NCBI RefSeq assembly: GCF_000010185.1
Contig: NC_010376.1
Span: 1,683,501 to 1,747,500, forward strand
Direction: 5' to 3'
DNA: 64,000 bases
Source: Finegoldia magna ATCC 29328
GTDB lineage: Bacteria; Bacillota; Clostridia; Tissierellales; Peptoniphilaceae
Below, piece by piece: positions 26,134 through 35,800 of the stretch. The stretch's first letter is position 1. Each line of letters begins with the position of its first letter. The notes below the pieces were generated by a model that saw only the letters and a program-made list of their open reading frames with translations, was not told where the DNA came from and searched no databases. The position numbers and the translations under genes were made by a program.

Positions 26134-27570
26134 CTATTTATTCTTCAATTCATCCAACACTTCGTTGACTGTTTCTTTTTCAGAATAAGGTGTCTTTTCG
26201 TTTCCTTTGAGCTTGATGAAGTTTTCTTGTCCTTTTCCCAAAAGTAAGACAAAATCTCCATCATTTGCCATTTCTATCGCATGTTTGATTGCAGATTTCC
26301 TGTCTTTTATCCTGACATATTCGCCGTTTTCTTCTTCAATCCCACTTACTATATCATCGGCGATGTTTTCGTATGTGTCGAATTTTGGATCGTCTGTTGT
26401 GACAACCGAGAACACGTTGTTTTCAGCTGAAATCTTTCCAACCTCGTGTCTGATTTCACGAGTTCTGTCGCCACTCATTCCATAAACTGCGATTTTTCGT
26501 TTGTCGTTTGGAACAGATTTGTAGATATTTTCGAATGCTTTTGGAGTGTGTGCAAAATCGATGACAATATTTATTCCCATGTCATTTTTCACGAATTCGA
26601 ATCGTGCCTCAACTCCTGTAAAACTTTCCAGCGATTTGGCGATATCTTTGAGTTCATATCCCAATAAGTTCACCGCAACAATCGCAGCCACTGCATTGTA
26701 AACATCAAACAGCGCAAATCTGTTGAGTACAAATTTCACGTTTTTGATTTCAAAATGCATCTTGCCATCAATTAATTCTACATTTTCCGCCTTGAAATCT
26801 GATTCGTTTTCCAGTGAGAATGTGTATGCGTCTTCAAATCTCGCCTTCGCTTTTCTTCCATATTCATCATCGACATTTGCGATTTTTTTCTTGGCATTTT
26901 CAAACAAAATCATCTTTGCATCGAAATAATTCTCCATATTTTTGTGAAAATCCATGTGCTCCATCGATAAATTGTTAAACACTGCCACATCGAAATCAAT
27001 CCCGTCTAGTCTGTGCAAATACAATCCGTGACTGGAACATTCCACAACAGCGTTGTCGATTTTTTTCTCCACAGAAAGCTTCAAAATCTTGTTTATTTCG
27101 CAAATTTCGGGAGTGGTGTTTGGCGTTTCGTATTTTTCTTTCGCTATAAAAGTTCCATTCGTACCAATGTTTGTGCATGGTGAGTTCAAATGTTCCAATA
27201 TGTGACTAATCATGGAAGCTGTCGTCGTTTTGCCATTTGTCCCAGTGACTCCAATCACACGAAGTTTCTTAGATGGAAAATCACACACCACATTTGAAAT
27301 TTGTGCAAGAGCAATCCTTGCATCTTTTACTTTAATGTAGTTTATGCCTTCATTTTGTGACACATCTTCAGTAACCACAATTGTATTTGTGCCGTTTGCA
27401 ATCGCCTTGTCAATGAATCGGTGTCCATCAAATTCCATGCCAGAAATCGCCACAAACACGCCGCCTTTTTCGATTTTTCGTGAATCATTCGTCACATTTG
27501 TAATCTCGTCGTCGTTGTTTTTCGTGTAATCTATATAATCAATTTTATCTAATATATCAGTCAAATTCAT
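26134..27570 (-). CDS. murE: UDP-N-acetylmuramoyl-tripeptide synthetase MurE
   Basis: 478 residues. ATP-binding loop VTGTNGKTTTASMI, substrate region NTTPEICEINKIL, and the C-terminal MSGDRTREIRHEVG and LLGKGQENF. It adds the third stem amino acid to UDP-MurNAc-L-Ala-D-Glu. The specificity loop reads TTDDPKFD; diaminopimelate enzymes have DNPR and lysine enzymes DNPA-like motifs, so a lysine or other non-DAP residue is likely. AAAGGGG precedes the ATG. It is a single gene away from a division cluster. Confidence 0.93.
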   Translation of the reverse strand: MNLTDILDKIDYIDYTKNNDDEITNVTNDSRKIEKGGVFVAISGMEFDGHRFIDKAIANGTNTIVVTEDVSQNEGINYIKVKDARIALAQISNVVCDFPSKKLRVIGVTGTNGKTTTASMISHILEHLNSPCTNIGTNGTFIAKEKYETPNTTPEICEINKILKLSVEKKIDNAVVECSSHGLYLHRLDGIDFDVAVFNNLSMEHMDFHKNMENYFDAKMILFENAKKKIANVDDEYGRKAKARFEDAYTFSLENESDFKAENVELIDGKMHFEIKNVKFVLNRFALFDVYNAVAAIVAVNLLGYELKDIAKSLESFTGVEARFEFVKNDMGINIVIDFAHTPKAFENIYKSVPNDKRKIAVYGMSGDRTREIRHEVGKISAENNVFSVVTTDDPKFDTYENIADDIVSGIEEENGEYVRIKDRKSAIKHAIEMANDGDFVLLLGKGQENFIKLKGNEKTPYSEKETVNEVLDELKNK

Positions 27571-27630
27571 AATTTTCCCCTTTGGTTTTCATTTATATAT
27601 TATTATATAACATCGGGCTACATATTTAAA

Positions 27631-27669
27631 AACAAAAAAACTGACCACCCAGCCTAGCCAAGTGATCAG
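27631..27669 (-). terminator. Terminator after the acidic-head membrane protein gene
   Basis: CTGACCAC (27641-27648) / GTGATCAG (27662-27669), one mismatch, with a T-run on the minus strand. Confidence 0.7.
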
Positions 27670-27681
27670 CTACAAATTTTA

Positions 27682-28536
27682 TTATTTCATAACAGATACT
27701 ACGACTGCTATTGCACCGACTGCTATGATAAGTCCAAATACAAGACCTGCGACAATGCTTACGATTGCTGATTTCACACCAACTGCAAGCATTCTTTCAT
27801 CAGAAATTCTGTCGTAGAATACTGATGAGTAAAGCACAACTCCAACTATCATACCTACAATTGAAGGAAGGACTGTTGTTGGAAGTGCCATCAACAAAAT
27901 GTTAATCAACGCTTCAACTGCTACATACACTCCAAGTCTCGTATCCCTTTCAACAGGATTTGGAACTGGTGACATGTCTTTTTTAGTGAAGTGGAATATA
28001 ATTCTGCACACTACAAAATAGAAAAGAACTGACACAGCCGAAATTATTATGGTGAAAGTTGTCACACTCAATCCAGATTTTGTGATTTGTTGCAATTGTT
28101 GTGCAGTTTCTGGGTGAAGCTTGTATTGCACCATTGATGCCACAAATGTGAATACTCCATACAACAAGAACAAAATTACGAATGCACCCTTCTTATTGAA
28201 ATTTTCAATAAGTCCGTGAAGCAACGAGAAAACTTTTTGGCAAAAACCAGCATAACCCAAACTTTGTCTTTGAGTGTAGTCTTCAATGTGTTCTTCTTCA
28301 TCGTCTTGACCCTCAAAGAAAAAACTGTCGTCTGTTTTTTCGTAATGATCTTCTTTCTTATTAGAATAATTTTCTTCTTGTGAAGATTCGAAATAATTGC
28401 TATTTCTGTCGGAATAACTGTCCTTATCTTCGCTGTAACTTCCTTTTACTTCTTCTTTTTCGTTAAAATAATTGCCGTCTTTTGTGTATTCACTGTCGTC
28501 ATTTTCAAAGCCTTTGTAATCTCTATCGTCTGACAT
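27682..28536 (-). CDS. Membrane protein with a charged, acidic N-terminal half (family of three)
   Basis: 284 residues. Residues 1-95 are hydrophilic and rich in D, E, K, S and Y, probably disordered; residues 110-284 hold about five membrane helices, with a FTKKDMSPVPNPVERDTRLG loop. The plan and the loop sequence resemble those of the proteins at 31884 and 38774, so the three are paralogues. The function is not recognised (perhaps a YIP1-like fold). Cotranscribed with the PPK2 gene 9 bp upstream. AGGAGGAG precedes the ATG. Confidence 0.8.
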   Translation of the reverse strand: MSDDRDYKGFENDDSEYTKDGNYFNEKEEVKGSYSEDKDSYSDRNSNYFESSQEENYSNKKEDHYEKTDDSFFFEGQDDEEEHIEDYTQRQSLGYAGFCQKVFSLLHGLIENFNKKGAFVILFLLYGVFTFVASMVQYKLHPETAQQLQQITKSGLSVTTFTIIISAVSVLFYFVVCRIIFHFTKKDMSPVPNPVERDTRLGVYVAVEALINILLMALPTTVLPSIVGMIVGVVLYSSVFYDRISDERMLAVGVKSAIVSIVAGLVFGLIIAVGAIAVVVSVMK

Positions 28537-28545
28537 ATTCTCCTC

Positions 28546-29409
28546 CTATAAATTCTCGTTTTTCTCGTCTTGTTCCATCAAAACTTTCTTCCATTTTTCA
28601 AGTTGCGATTCTTCCTTCTCGGAAAGTTTCGGCGTGTGTGGATCCAATTGTTTGAACAAATCCAACATAACCTCGCTCACAACCAATCTAGTGTACCATT
28701 TGTTATCTGCAGGAACCACATACCATGGCGCATAATCTGTCGAAGTATGCTCCAACATATCCTCGTATGCCCTGTGATAATCATCCCAGTTTTCTCTTTC
28801 CAAGATGTCACTTGCTGCGAACTTCCAATGTTTTTCTTCCAAATTAATCCTGTCCAAAAGTCTCTCTTTTTGTTCGTCCTTGGAAACATGCAAGAAAAAC
28901 TTCACAACCTTGATACCATTATTGTCCAAATATTTTTCAAACGCGTTGATATCTTCGAATCTTTTATCCCAAAAATCATCGTCGTTTTTCTTATTAACCA
29001 AATTGTGAACCCTGGTTACAAGAACATCCTCGTAGTGCGATCTGTTGAAAATCCCAACCTCTCCATACGCTGGAGTAGCCTTTGTAATTCTCCACAAATA
29101 ATCGTGATCCAATTCTTCAGTTGAAGGTTGCTTGAAGCTTGTAACCTTGCAGCCCGCAGGGTTAAGTGCCGTAAACACTTTCTTCACCAAACTGTCCTTG
29201 CCAGCAGCATCCATCGCTTGAAGCACAACTAAAATTCCTTTTTTGTTTTCAGCGTATAATTTTTCTTGAAATTCAAACATCTTTTCCAAATTTTGTGGCA
29301 GAATTTCTTCCTTAACTTCTTTTTTGGAATAAGAATCGTCTTTTTTCGTGCTGAATTTTTCCAAATCAACATTTTTGTTAGGTTTTACCCTGTATTTCTT
29401 AATATCCAT
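28546..29409 (-). CDS. Polyphosphate kinase 2 (PPK2) family phosphotransferase
   Basis: 287 residues. Walker A AMDAAGKDSLVKK, PSTEELDHDYLWRI, and the lid FNRSHYEDVLVTRVH are PPK2 hallmarks. It transfers phosphate between polyphosphate and nucleoside mono- or diphosphates. Single-domain length fits class I or III. It is the first gene of a two-gene operon with the membrane protein. AAAAGGAAG precedes the ATG. Confidence 0.92.
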   Translation of the reverse strand: MDIKKYRVKPNKNVDLEKFSTKKDDSYSKKEVKEEILPQNLEKMFEFQEKLYAENKKGILVVLQAMDAAGKDSLVKKVFTALNPAGCKVTSFKQPSTEELDHDYLWRITKATPAYGEVGIFNRSHYEDVLVTRVHNLVNKKNDDDFWDKRFEDINAFEKYLDNNGIKVVKFFLHVSKDEQKERLLDRINLEEKHWKFAASDILERENWDDYHRAYEDMLEHTSTDYAPWYVVPADNKWYTRLVVSEVMLDLFKQLDPHTPKLSEKEESQLEKWKKVLMEQDEKNENL

Positions 29410-29552
29410 AATATACTTCCTTTTAATATCGTTATTATATATTTATCCAAATTGGGTAAAAATAAAACAAATTTATTTATTGAATTAATTATACCATTTG
29501 TTCAAATATTCTTCAATAGTTTACTATCACATTAGTATTGTGTAAAATTTAT

Positions 29553-29581
29553 TTGACAATCACATATTTATATAATAAATT
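29553..29581 (+). promoter_or_regulatory. Promoter of the LLM oxidoreductase gene
   Basis: TTGACA (29553-29558), 17 bp, TAAATT (29576-29581), 26 bp ahead of the ATG. The -35 is perfect and the -10 has 4 of 6 matches. Confidence 0.6.
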
Positions 29582-29606
29582 CATACTAACAGAAAGGGGA
29601 TAATTC

Positions 29607-30593
29607 ATGAAAATATCAATATTAAATTTAATACCAAGATTTGTAGATGAAACAACAAAACAATCAATCGATCGTGGATTGGAACTTGCAAAATGGGCTG
29701 ACGGACAAAAATTCGAAAGATATTGGGTTGCAGAACACCACAACTCCAAATCAATCTCATGCTCAGCAACAGATTTGATTATCGGATATATTTTAGAAAA
29801 CACTCAAAGAATAAAAGTCGGAGCAGGCGGTGTAATGCTACCTAACCACACACCATTTCAAGTAGCAGAAAGATACGGAACGCTCGAAACATTGTATCCC
29901 AAAAGAGTTGATTTGGGAATCGGAAGAGCGCCAGGAACAGACATCGACACAGCGAAATTAATCTACAGAGACACTTATAAGGAAGATAACTTCAAAGAAG
30001 CCATCAGAACACTTTTAAGCTATTTTGAAGAGGAAGCGGAAAATTTCAAAGTGCGCCCATACCCTGGAGTTGGCACACACGTTCCAGTGTATATTTTGGG
30101 AAGCTCCATGACATCTGCACACATCGCAGCACAATTGGGACTACCATACTCATTCGCAGGACATTTTTCGCCAAACACAGTCGAAGTCGCACTCAAAATC
30201 TACCGCGAAGAATTCACACCATCAAAATACTTGGACAAACCATACGTCATGCTTGGAGTATCTGCCAACGCAGCTTACGAGAAAGACGCCGCAGAACACA
30301 TCAAACAACAAGCAATCTCCATATTCTTGCAAATCCAAAACAGAAACAATAGAGATGCATTCTTAAAAGCTGACCCTAATAACAGCCCCGAACTCACATC
30401 AATCGAAAAATTCATGATAAGAACAGCAAGAGGCCTTCGAATAGAAGGAGACGTGAATTCCGTAAAGGACCAATTCATGGAAATAAAACAAAAATACAAT
30501 CCAGACGAAATCATCGCCGCATCCTACATTCCAGATTTCAAATTATTAAAAGAAAACTACGAAATCATACAAGATTTGGCGTTGAACGAGTAG
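29607..30593 (+). CDS. LLM-class flavin-dependent oxidoreductase
   Basis: 328 residues. The luciferase-like TIM-barrel family is indicated by YWVAEHHNSKS, IKVGAGGVMLPNHTPFQVAERYGTLETLYPKRVDLGIGRAPGTD, and YILGSSMTSAHIAAQLGLPYSFAGHF. The YhbW/MsnO8 branch binds reduced FMN. The natural substrate is unknown. AAAGGGG precedes the ATG. It is a single gene with its own promoter and terminator, divergent from PPK2. Confidence 0.9.
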   Translation: MKISILNLIPRFVDETTKQSIDRGLELAKWADGQKFERYWVAEHHNSKSISCSATDLIIGYILENTQRIKVGAGGVMLPNHTPFQVAERYGTLETLYPKRVDLGIGRAPGTDIDTAKLIYRDTYKEDNFKEAIRTLLSYFEEEAENFKVRPYPGVGTHVPVYILGSSMTSAHIAAQLGLPYSFAGHFSPNTVEVALKIYREEFTPSKYLDKPYVMLGVSANAAYEKDAAEHIKQQAISIFLQIQNRNNRDAFLKADPNNSPELTSIEKFMIRTARGLRIEGDVNSVKDQFMEIKQKYNPDEIIAASYIPDFKLLKENYEIIQDLALNE

Positions 30594-30603
30594 AGTTTAT
30601 AGA

Positions 30604-30633
30604 AAAACCATCCAGAAAATTCTGGATGGTTTT
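30604..30633 (+). terminator. Terminator of the LLM oxidoreductase gene
   Basis: AAAACCATCCAGA (30604-30616) / TCTGGATGGTTTT (30621-30633), loop AAAT. Confidence 0.88.
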
Positions 30634-30706
30634 GTGTTGTAATAAAAAATCACAGACTTTGTCCTGAAATAATAATATATTGAAATAATCTATAAGTAAA
30701 AAAAGC

Positions 30707-30749
30707 AAACCATCACGCACTAATATCTGATATTTGTGTATGATGGTTT
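30707..30749. repeat. Long hairpin, possible core-less derivative of the repeat family
   Basis: AAACCATCA-CGCAC-T-AATATC-T-GATATT-T-GTGTA-TGATGGTTT: a 21-pair imperfect stem. The tip GCAC.AATATC / GATATT.GTG matches the joined inner ends of the dispersed element. On the minus strand a T-run follows after two bases, so it may instead be a second terminator of rbsK. Confidence 0.5.
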
Positions 30750-30773
30750 ATTTAATATTAGTTTGATTTTCTA

Positions 30774-30802
30774 TAAAAAACTTTCAGGAAAAATCCTGAA
30801 AG
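30774..30802 (-). terminator. Terminator of rbsK
   Basis: CTTTCAGGA (30781-30789) / TCCTGAAAG (30794-30802), with T-run on the minus strand. Confidence 0.87.
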
Positions 30803-30804
30803 CT

Positions 30805-31683
30805 CTACATTATTTCATCTATTGTTGGGATGGATTCTCCCGATCCTTTTCTGGTTACTGTTTTTGAAGATACTTTTGTGGCAAATTCCATCGCTTCTTT
30901 GATTGATTTTTTTTGATCGAGCATGACTGCCATCGCTCCGATGTAGCTGTCTCCTGCTGATGTTGTGTCAACCGCATCTGCCTTGATGGCTTCTTGTTTG
31001 ATGTGTTCTGTTTTTGAAAAATACTCAGAGCCATTTTCTCCCAAGGTTATTATCACGGATCCTACATTTTTATCAAGCAATTCATCTGCTGCTTCTTTCA
31101 TGTTTTTTTTGGTTGAATATCTCAAAATTTCATTTTCATTAGGCACGAACAAATCCACCTTGTCCAAAATATTTTCCACTTCGAACTCACTTGGAGCAGG
31201 GTTTAATATCACGAAAACTCCCTTTTCCTTCGCTTTTTTAATAGCGTATTCGTTGACTTCTTGTGGAATTTCCATTTGCAAAATCAAAATATCACATTCA
31301 TCCAAAAGCTCGATGTTGTCGTCGATATCTTGAATTGAAATCGCATAATTTGCCCCATGATCCAAAACAATTTGGTTTTGACCAGTCTTGTCCACATTTA
31401 TAAGCGCAGTTCCCGTGTCAACATATTTTTTGATAATGTTTGATGTGTCAACACCGTATTCACGCATATTTTTGAAAATAAAATCTGCATCCATATCATT
31501 TCCCACGCACGCAAGAAACTTCACATCGCCACCAAGTTTTTGGCAAGCAATCGCTTGGTTTGCTCCCTTGCCACCGACAGATCTGCTCTTCGAAAGTGAC
31601 GAAATGGTTTCTCCTGGTTTCGGGAAATTTTCCAAATTATATGTAGTGTCTACATTCACGCTTCCTATAACTAAAATTGCCAT
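30805..31683 (-). CDS. rbsK: Ribokinase
   Basis: 292 residues of the PfkB family. Motifs: GSVNVDTTYNLENFPKPGETI, SVGGKGANQA (motif 1), and DTTSAGDSYIGAM, where the usual DTTGAGD has Ser for Gly; the catalytic Asp is kept. It phosphorylates ribose to ribose 5-phosphate. The PTS-transaldolase operon upstream could share the pentose-phosphate pool. No rbs transporter lies nearby. GAGGAGAG precedes the ATG. Confidence 0.9.
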   Translation of the reverse strand: MAILVIGSVNVDTTYNLENFPKPGETISSLSKSRSVGGKGANQAIACQKLGGDVKFLACVGNDMDADFIFKNMREYGVDTSNIIKKYVDTGTALINVDKTGQNQIVLDHGANYAISIQDIDDNIELLDECDILILQMEIPQEVNEYAIKKAKEKGVFVILNPAPSEFEVENILDKVDLFVPNENEILRYSTKKNMKEAADELLDKNVGSVIITLGENGSEYFSKTEHIKQEAIKADAVDTTSAGDSYIGAMAVMLDQKKSIKEAMEFATKVSSKTVTRKGSGESIPTIDEIM

Positions 31684-31883
31684 AAATCTCTCCTCATTTC
31701 ATAAAAACAATTAGAATTTTTCATAATAATCTATATTATATTATACAATACAAATTGGATTTTGTAATTCAAACAAAAAACAATGTGACTGAATAAAAAA
31801 GCCACAATAATTTATCAAATTTATGAATGGATATTTTTCAAATGGGTATATTATTAAATAAGAAATATTAATAGGAGGAGACT

Positions 31884-32732
31884 ATGGACGATAAGAAACA
31901 AGATTTCAAACAAAATCTCAAAAGTTATGTGTCAGATGAAGATATTGCTCATTCTGATAATTACTTCCAATCAAGCCCTGTAGAGGGTGTGGATGATGTG
32001 AACAAGGTTTCAGATGTTACCGAATCACAAGAATCTACAAAATCTACAGATGATGTATTTGAAGAAATCAACCAAAAATACACTCAAAAAGAAAGAAAAG
32101 AAGACAACGAAGAATATGAGAACTACAAGCAAAACGATTCACCAGATTGGTATTTGAAATGTGTAAAATTCATCAATCAATATTCCAAGAAAATCTACGA
32201 TTTTTACGCATCGACAAAGCACGGAATTATTTATTCATTTTTAACATCAGGATTGATCGCTGCGTTGACTAGTGCTATTTGGGCTAGTGTTACAACAAAA
32301 GGTTCTCTTGGAGAATTGACGAAAGTTTTCCACACACCTACAATTTCAATTATTACTTTGATTACGGTGCCTCTAATCAACTACGTGATGACGAGATTAA
32401 TCTACATGTTTACGAAAAGTTATATGAGACCAACTCCACCTGCTTGCACAAGAGATGTCAAGGGCGGTGTATTCTCGATAATCAACGGTATATTCATGTT
32501 CATACTTACACCGCTTGGATTTATCGGAAGCATAATTGGTTGTTTCACAGGAATGTTAGCTTATTCTGCAACTTTCCTTGATTTATATTTGGAAAAAGAC
32601 AGTTTCAAGGTTGGTTTGAAATCATTCATCGCACAAATCGTAATCAGAATTGTAGTGTTCATATTGGAAATTTTATTGGTAACTTTGGTAGGATTACTAA
32701 TCTACAATTCATTTTCAAATATGCTTAGATAA
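31884..32732 (+). CDS. Membrane protein with acidic N-terminal half (family of three)
   Basis: 282 residues. Residues 1-90 are hydrophilic (D, E, K, Q, S), and residues 105-282 hold about five membrane helices. The loop FTKSYMRPTPPACTRDVKGG aligns with FTKKDMSPVPNPVERDTRLG of the 27682 protein, and both have a short Y/F-D-x-L/I segment before the last helices. Function unknown. TAGGAGGAG precedes the ATG; own terminator downstream. Confidence 0.8.
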   Translation: MDDKKQDFKQNLKSYVSDEDIAHSDNYFQSSPVEGVDDVNKVSDVTESQESTKSTDDVFEEINQKYTQKERKEDNEEYENYKQNDSPDWYLKCVKFINQYSKKIYDFYASTKHGIIYSFLTSGLIAALTSAIWASVTTKGSLGELTKVFHTPTISIITLITVPLINYVMTRLIYMFTKSYMRPTPPACTRDVKGGVFSIINGIFMFILTPLGFIGSIIGCFTGMLAYSATFLDLYLEKDSFKVGLKSFIAQIVIRIVVFILEILLVTLVGLLIYNSFSNMLR

Positions 32733-32734
32733 AA

Positions 32735-32767
32735 TTTTACCCGATCTCTATTGAGGTCGGGTTTTTG
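32735..32767 (+). terminator. Terminator of the 31884 membrane protein gene
   Basis: ACCCGA-T-CTC, loop TATT, GAG-G-TCGGGT, then TTTTTGTG. Confidence 0.85.
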
Positions 32768-32773
32768 TGTGCA

Positions 32774-32806
32774 ATCAAAAAGCCTAGCTCATACGAGTTA
32801 GGCTTT
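32774..32806 (-). terminator. Terminator of the G5 surface protein gene
   Basis: AAAGCCTAGCTC (32779-32790) / GAGTTAGGCTTT (32795-32806), one mismatch, with A-rich left flank for minus-strand termination. Confidence 0.82.
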
Positions 32807-32846
32807 GTTTGATTATTGAATAAGAGTTGTAATCTTGTATTAAAGA

Positions 32847-35800
32847 TTATCTGTCTTTACGTTTTTTCTTCAATCCAATGAATCCAGCTGCTGTCGTCAA
32901 TGCTGACATTGATAACATCATGATTTCACTTTCACTACCTGCTTTTGGCAATTTATTGGCAGATTTTCTATTAGGAATGTCTGCTTTTTCTTTGCGTTTT
33001 CCTTGTTCAGTAGTTTCAGGAGTTTTTGGTGTTTCATTTGGTTTGTTTGGAGTTTTTCCATTGTTTTCAGGAGTCTTTCCATTGTTTTCAGGTGTTTTTC
33101 CGTTATTTTCTGGAGTTTTACCATTTTCTTCCGGAGTCTTTCCGTTGTTTTCAGGTGTCTTTCCGTTTTCTTCTGGTTTTTTGCCATTTTCTTCTGGAGT
33201 TTCACCTGGTGTACCTGGTTCGTTTGGCTTTTCACCCGGTGTACCTGGTTCATTTGGCTTGTTTTCACCTGGTGTTCCTGGTTTTTCTGGATCCTTTTCT
33301 CCTGGTTTTGTTGGGTTTTCTGGATCCTTTTCTCCTGGCTTTGTTGGATTTTCTGGATCCTTTTCTCCTGGTTTTGTTGGATCTTCTTTACCCGGTTTTG
33401 TTGGATCTTCTTTACCCGGTTTTGTTGGATCTTCTTTACCTGGTTTTGTTGGATCTTCTTTACCTGGTTTTGTTGGATCTTCTTTGCCCGGTTTTGTTGG
33501 ATCTTCTTTACCTGGTTTTGTTGGATCTTCTGGTTTTACTGGTGGGATTTCGCAGACATTTTTAGTTCCAATTTCGATAATCTTATCTTGTTTTTCTGTA
33601 ATTGTCTTTGTATCTCTAGAAACTTCCTTGCTGTTTTCTATCTTAACAGTAGTTTCAGTTTTACCTGGCTTACCTTCTTGGATAACATTAGTCTTTCCAG
33701 CTTCAAGATTTGGATTTTCTCTAATTATGATGTCGTAAGCTTTTTCGCTTTCGTACTTGAACTCACCATCAGTCTTAGAACCATATTCTACAACTTTGTT
33801 CTTTGGTTCAGTTCTTTCTTCCTTAACTTCAAGCTTGCCTGTTTCCTTATTGAAAGTAGTTGTGTATTTTACAGATCCCTTAGAACCTTCTTCGATAACT
33901 TTTGTTTCGCCAGCTTTAAGTTTTGGGTTGTGTCTGTATTCAGTGTTGTTTCCAAGCTCAGTTTCTTTTACAACTGGTTTAACACCGATTCTTACTACCC
34001 TATCTTCTTTTTCTGTGATAGTCTTTGTAGTTTCTGTAGCTTCACCAACTGGTTTAGAATCTTTTATCTTTTGAGTAATTGTAACTTCTTCCTTACCTGG
34101 TTTTCCTTCATTTTCAATTTTTTGGAATCCAGCTTCAAGATTTTTATCATAGATTACCTTAGTTTCATAAGGAATTTCTCTTTCGATAGTCTTTGTAGTT
34201 TCGCCTTCAGATGGTTTTCTACCGATTTTAATTAATCTTTCTTGAGGCTCTTTAGTTGTCTTAAATTCACCCTCTTTAGTTTCTACAACTTTTCCATCTT
34301 TGATTACAAGAGTATTTGTTCTTTCTTGCTCTCCTGGAGAACCTGGAGTTACAACTTTTTCTTGGCCTGGTTCTAATGAGTCATCGTATTCATATCTAGT
34401 TTCGAAAGGTAATTCTTTCTTTTCTTTGATTTCGTGAGTACCGTCGTTTGTGCCTTCACCAACTAGAATTACTGCCTTTTTAGCTTTTTTAGTTACTGTT
34501 GGTTCAGAAGTATTTGTTACCTTGGAGTTTTCTATAGTTAGAGTTCTTTCTTGCTCTCCCTTTTCTCCTCTTAATTCATTGCCTTGATCATCAGTAGCAT
34601 ATTTCCATTCACCCTTCTTTAGGCTTGGGTCTTTTCTAACTTCAACTTCAAATGGAATTTCTTCCTTAACTTTTTCAGTTCCGTTAGTCTTCCCACCGAT
34701 TTTAACAACTCTGTTTTGACCTTTTTCTTCTGTTTCAGAAGTTACAACTTTCTTTTGGTCCTTGTCATAAGTTGTTGTGATTGTAACCTTGCCATTTTTA
34801 CCTGGAGTTACTTCTTCAGTTTTACCAGATTCAAGATTTTCGTCATAAATATATTCTGTGTTAAATGGTTTTTCTACAACTTTTGTTACTGGTTTTGTAC
34901 CAATCTTTACAACCCTATCAGTTGCTTCTTTAGTTGTCTTGAATTCGCCTTCTTTAGTTTCAGTTACTTGGCCATCCTTGATAACAAGTGTATTTGTTCT
35001 TTCTTGTTCTCCTGGATTTCCTTCTTTAACAACTTCTTGTTGACCAGCATCTAGGTTCTCATCGTATTCGATTTTTGTTTTATAATCTAAGGCTTTCTTT
35101 TCTACGATTTCGTGAGTACCGTCATTAGTTCCCTTACCTACTTGGATAAGTGCATCTTCTGCAGCAACTTCTGTTACAGTTGGCTCGCCTTCGACTTTAG
35201 AATTTTTAATTGTCCAAGTTGTTGTTTTTGTTCCAACCTTACCTGGTTTTACAATCTTGTATTCACCTTTTTTAAGTGTGTCTACTTCTTCAACCTTATA
35301 TTTGAATGGTAGCTCTTCCTTGTGCTCTACCTTACCTTCGGTATTTCTACCTACTTTTATAATTCTCTTTTTAGGAGCTTTAGTTTCGGTAAAGTCCCCA
35401 ACTTCAGTTTTGGTTACATTGCCGTCTTGTATTGTAAGAGTTACGTCTCTTTTCTTTTCTCCGGCTTCACCTTTTTGAACTTCTTTAGTTTCGCCTGGTT
35501 TTAGACTATCATCAAATTGGATTTCAGTTTCAAATGGTACTTCAACTTTTTCTTCGATCTTGTGAGTTCCGTCATTTACACCTTCACCTACATGGATTAG
35601 GCGTTCTTGAGGTGCTTTTAATTCTTCTTCCTTAGTGTCAGTAATTTTTGAATCTTCAATAGTATAAGTTACTTTCTTAGATCCTTTTTCACCTTCAGTA
35701 ATAACTTTGATTTCACCTTTTTTAAGCTTAGGATCTTTTACTACCTTAGTTTCAAAAGGAATTTCTTCAGTTTTTTCTAATTTACCATTTGTACCATAGG

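Noticed and set aside
28570-29124. Rightward frame of 184 codons opposite the PPK2 gene
   Set aside because: Fully antisense to a gene with clear PPK2 motifs and no own signals.
30694-30760. Small RNA gene at the long hairpin
   Set aside because: No promoter could be placed; better described as a hairpin or terminator.
33375-33535. Possible CRISPR array
   Set aside because: The 24-bp units abut without spacers and are in frame within a coding gene.
32878-34235. Long rightward frames (up to 410 codons) opposite the surface protein gene
   Set aside because: They are the antisense of Pro/Gly and G5 repeats; the low-complexity composition keeps stops away. No ribosome site or plausible protein.
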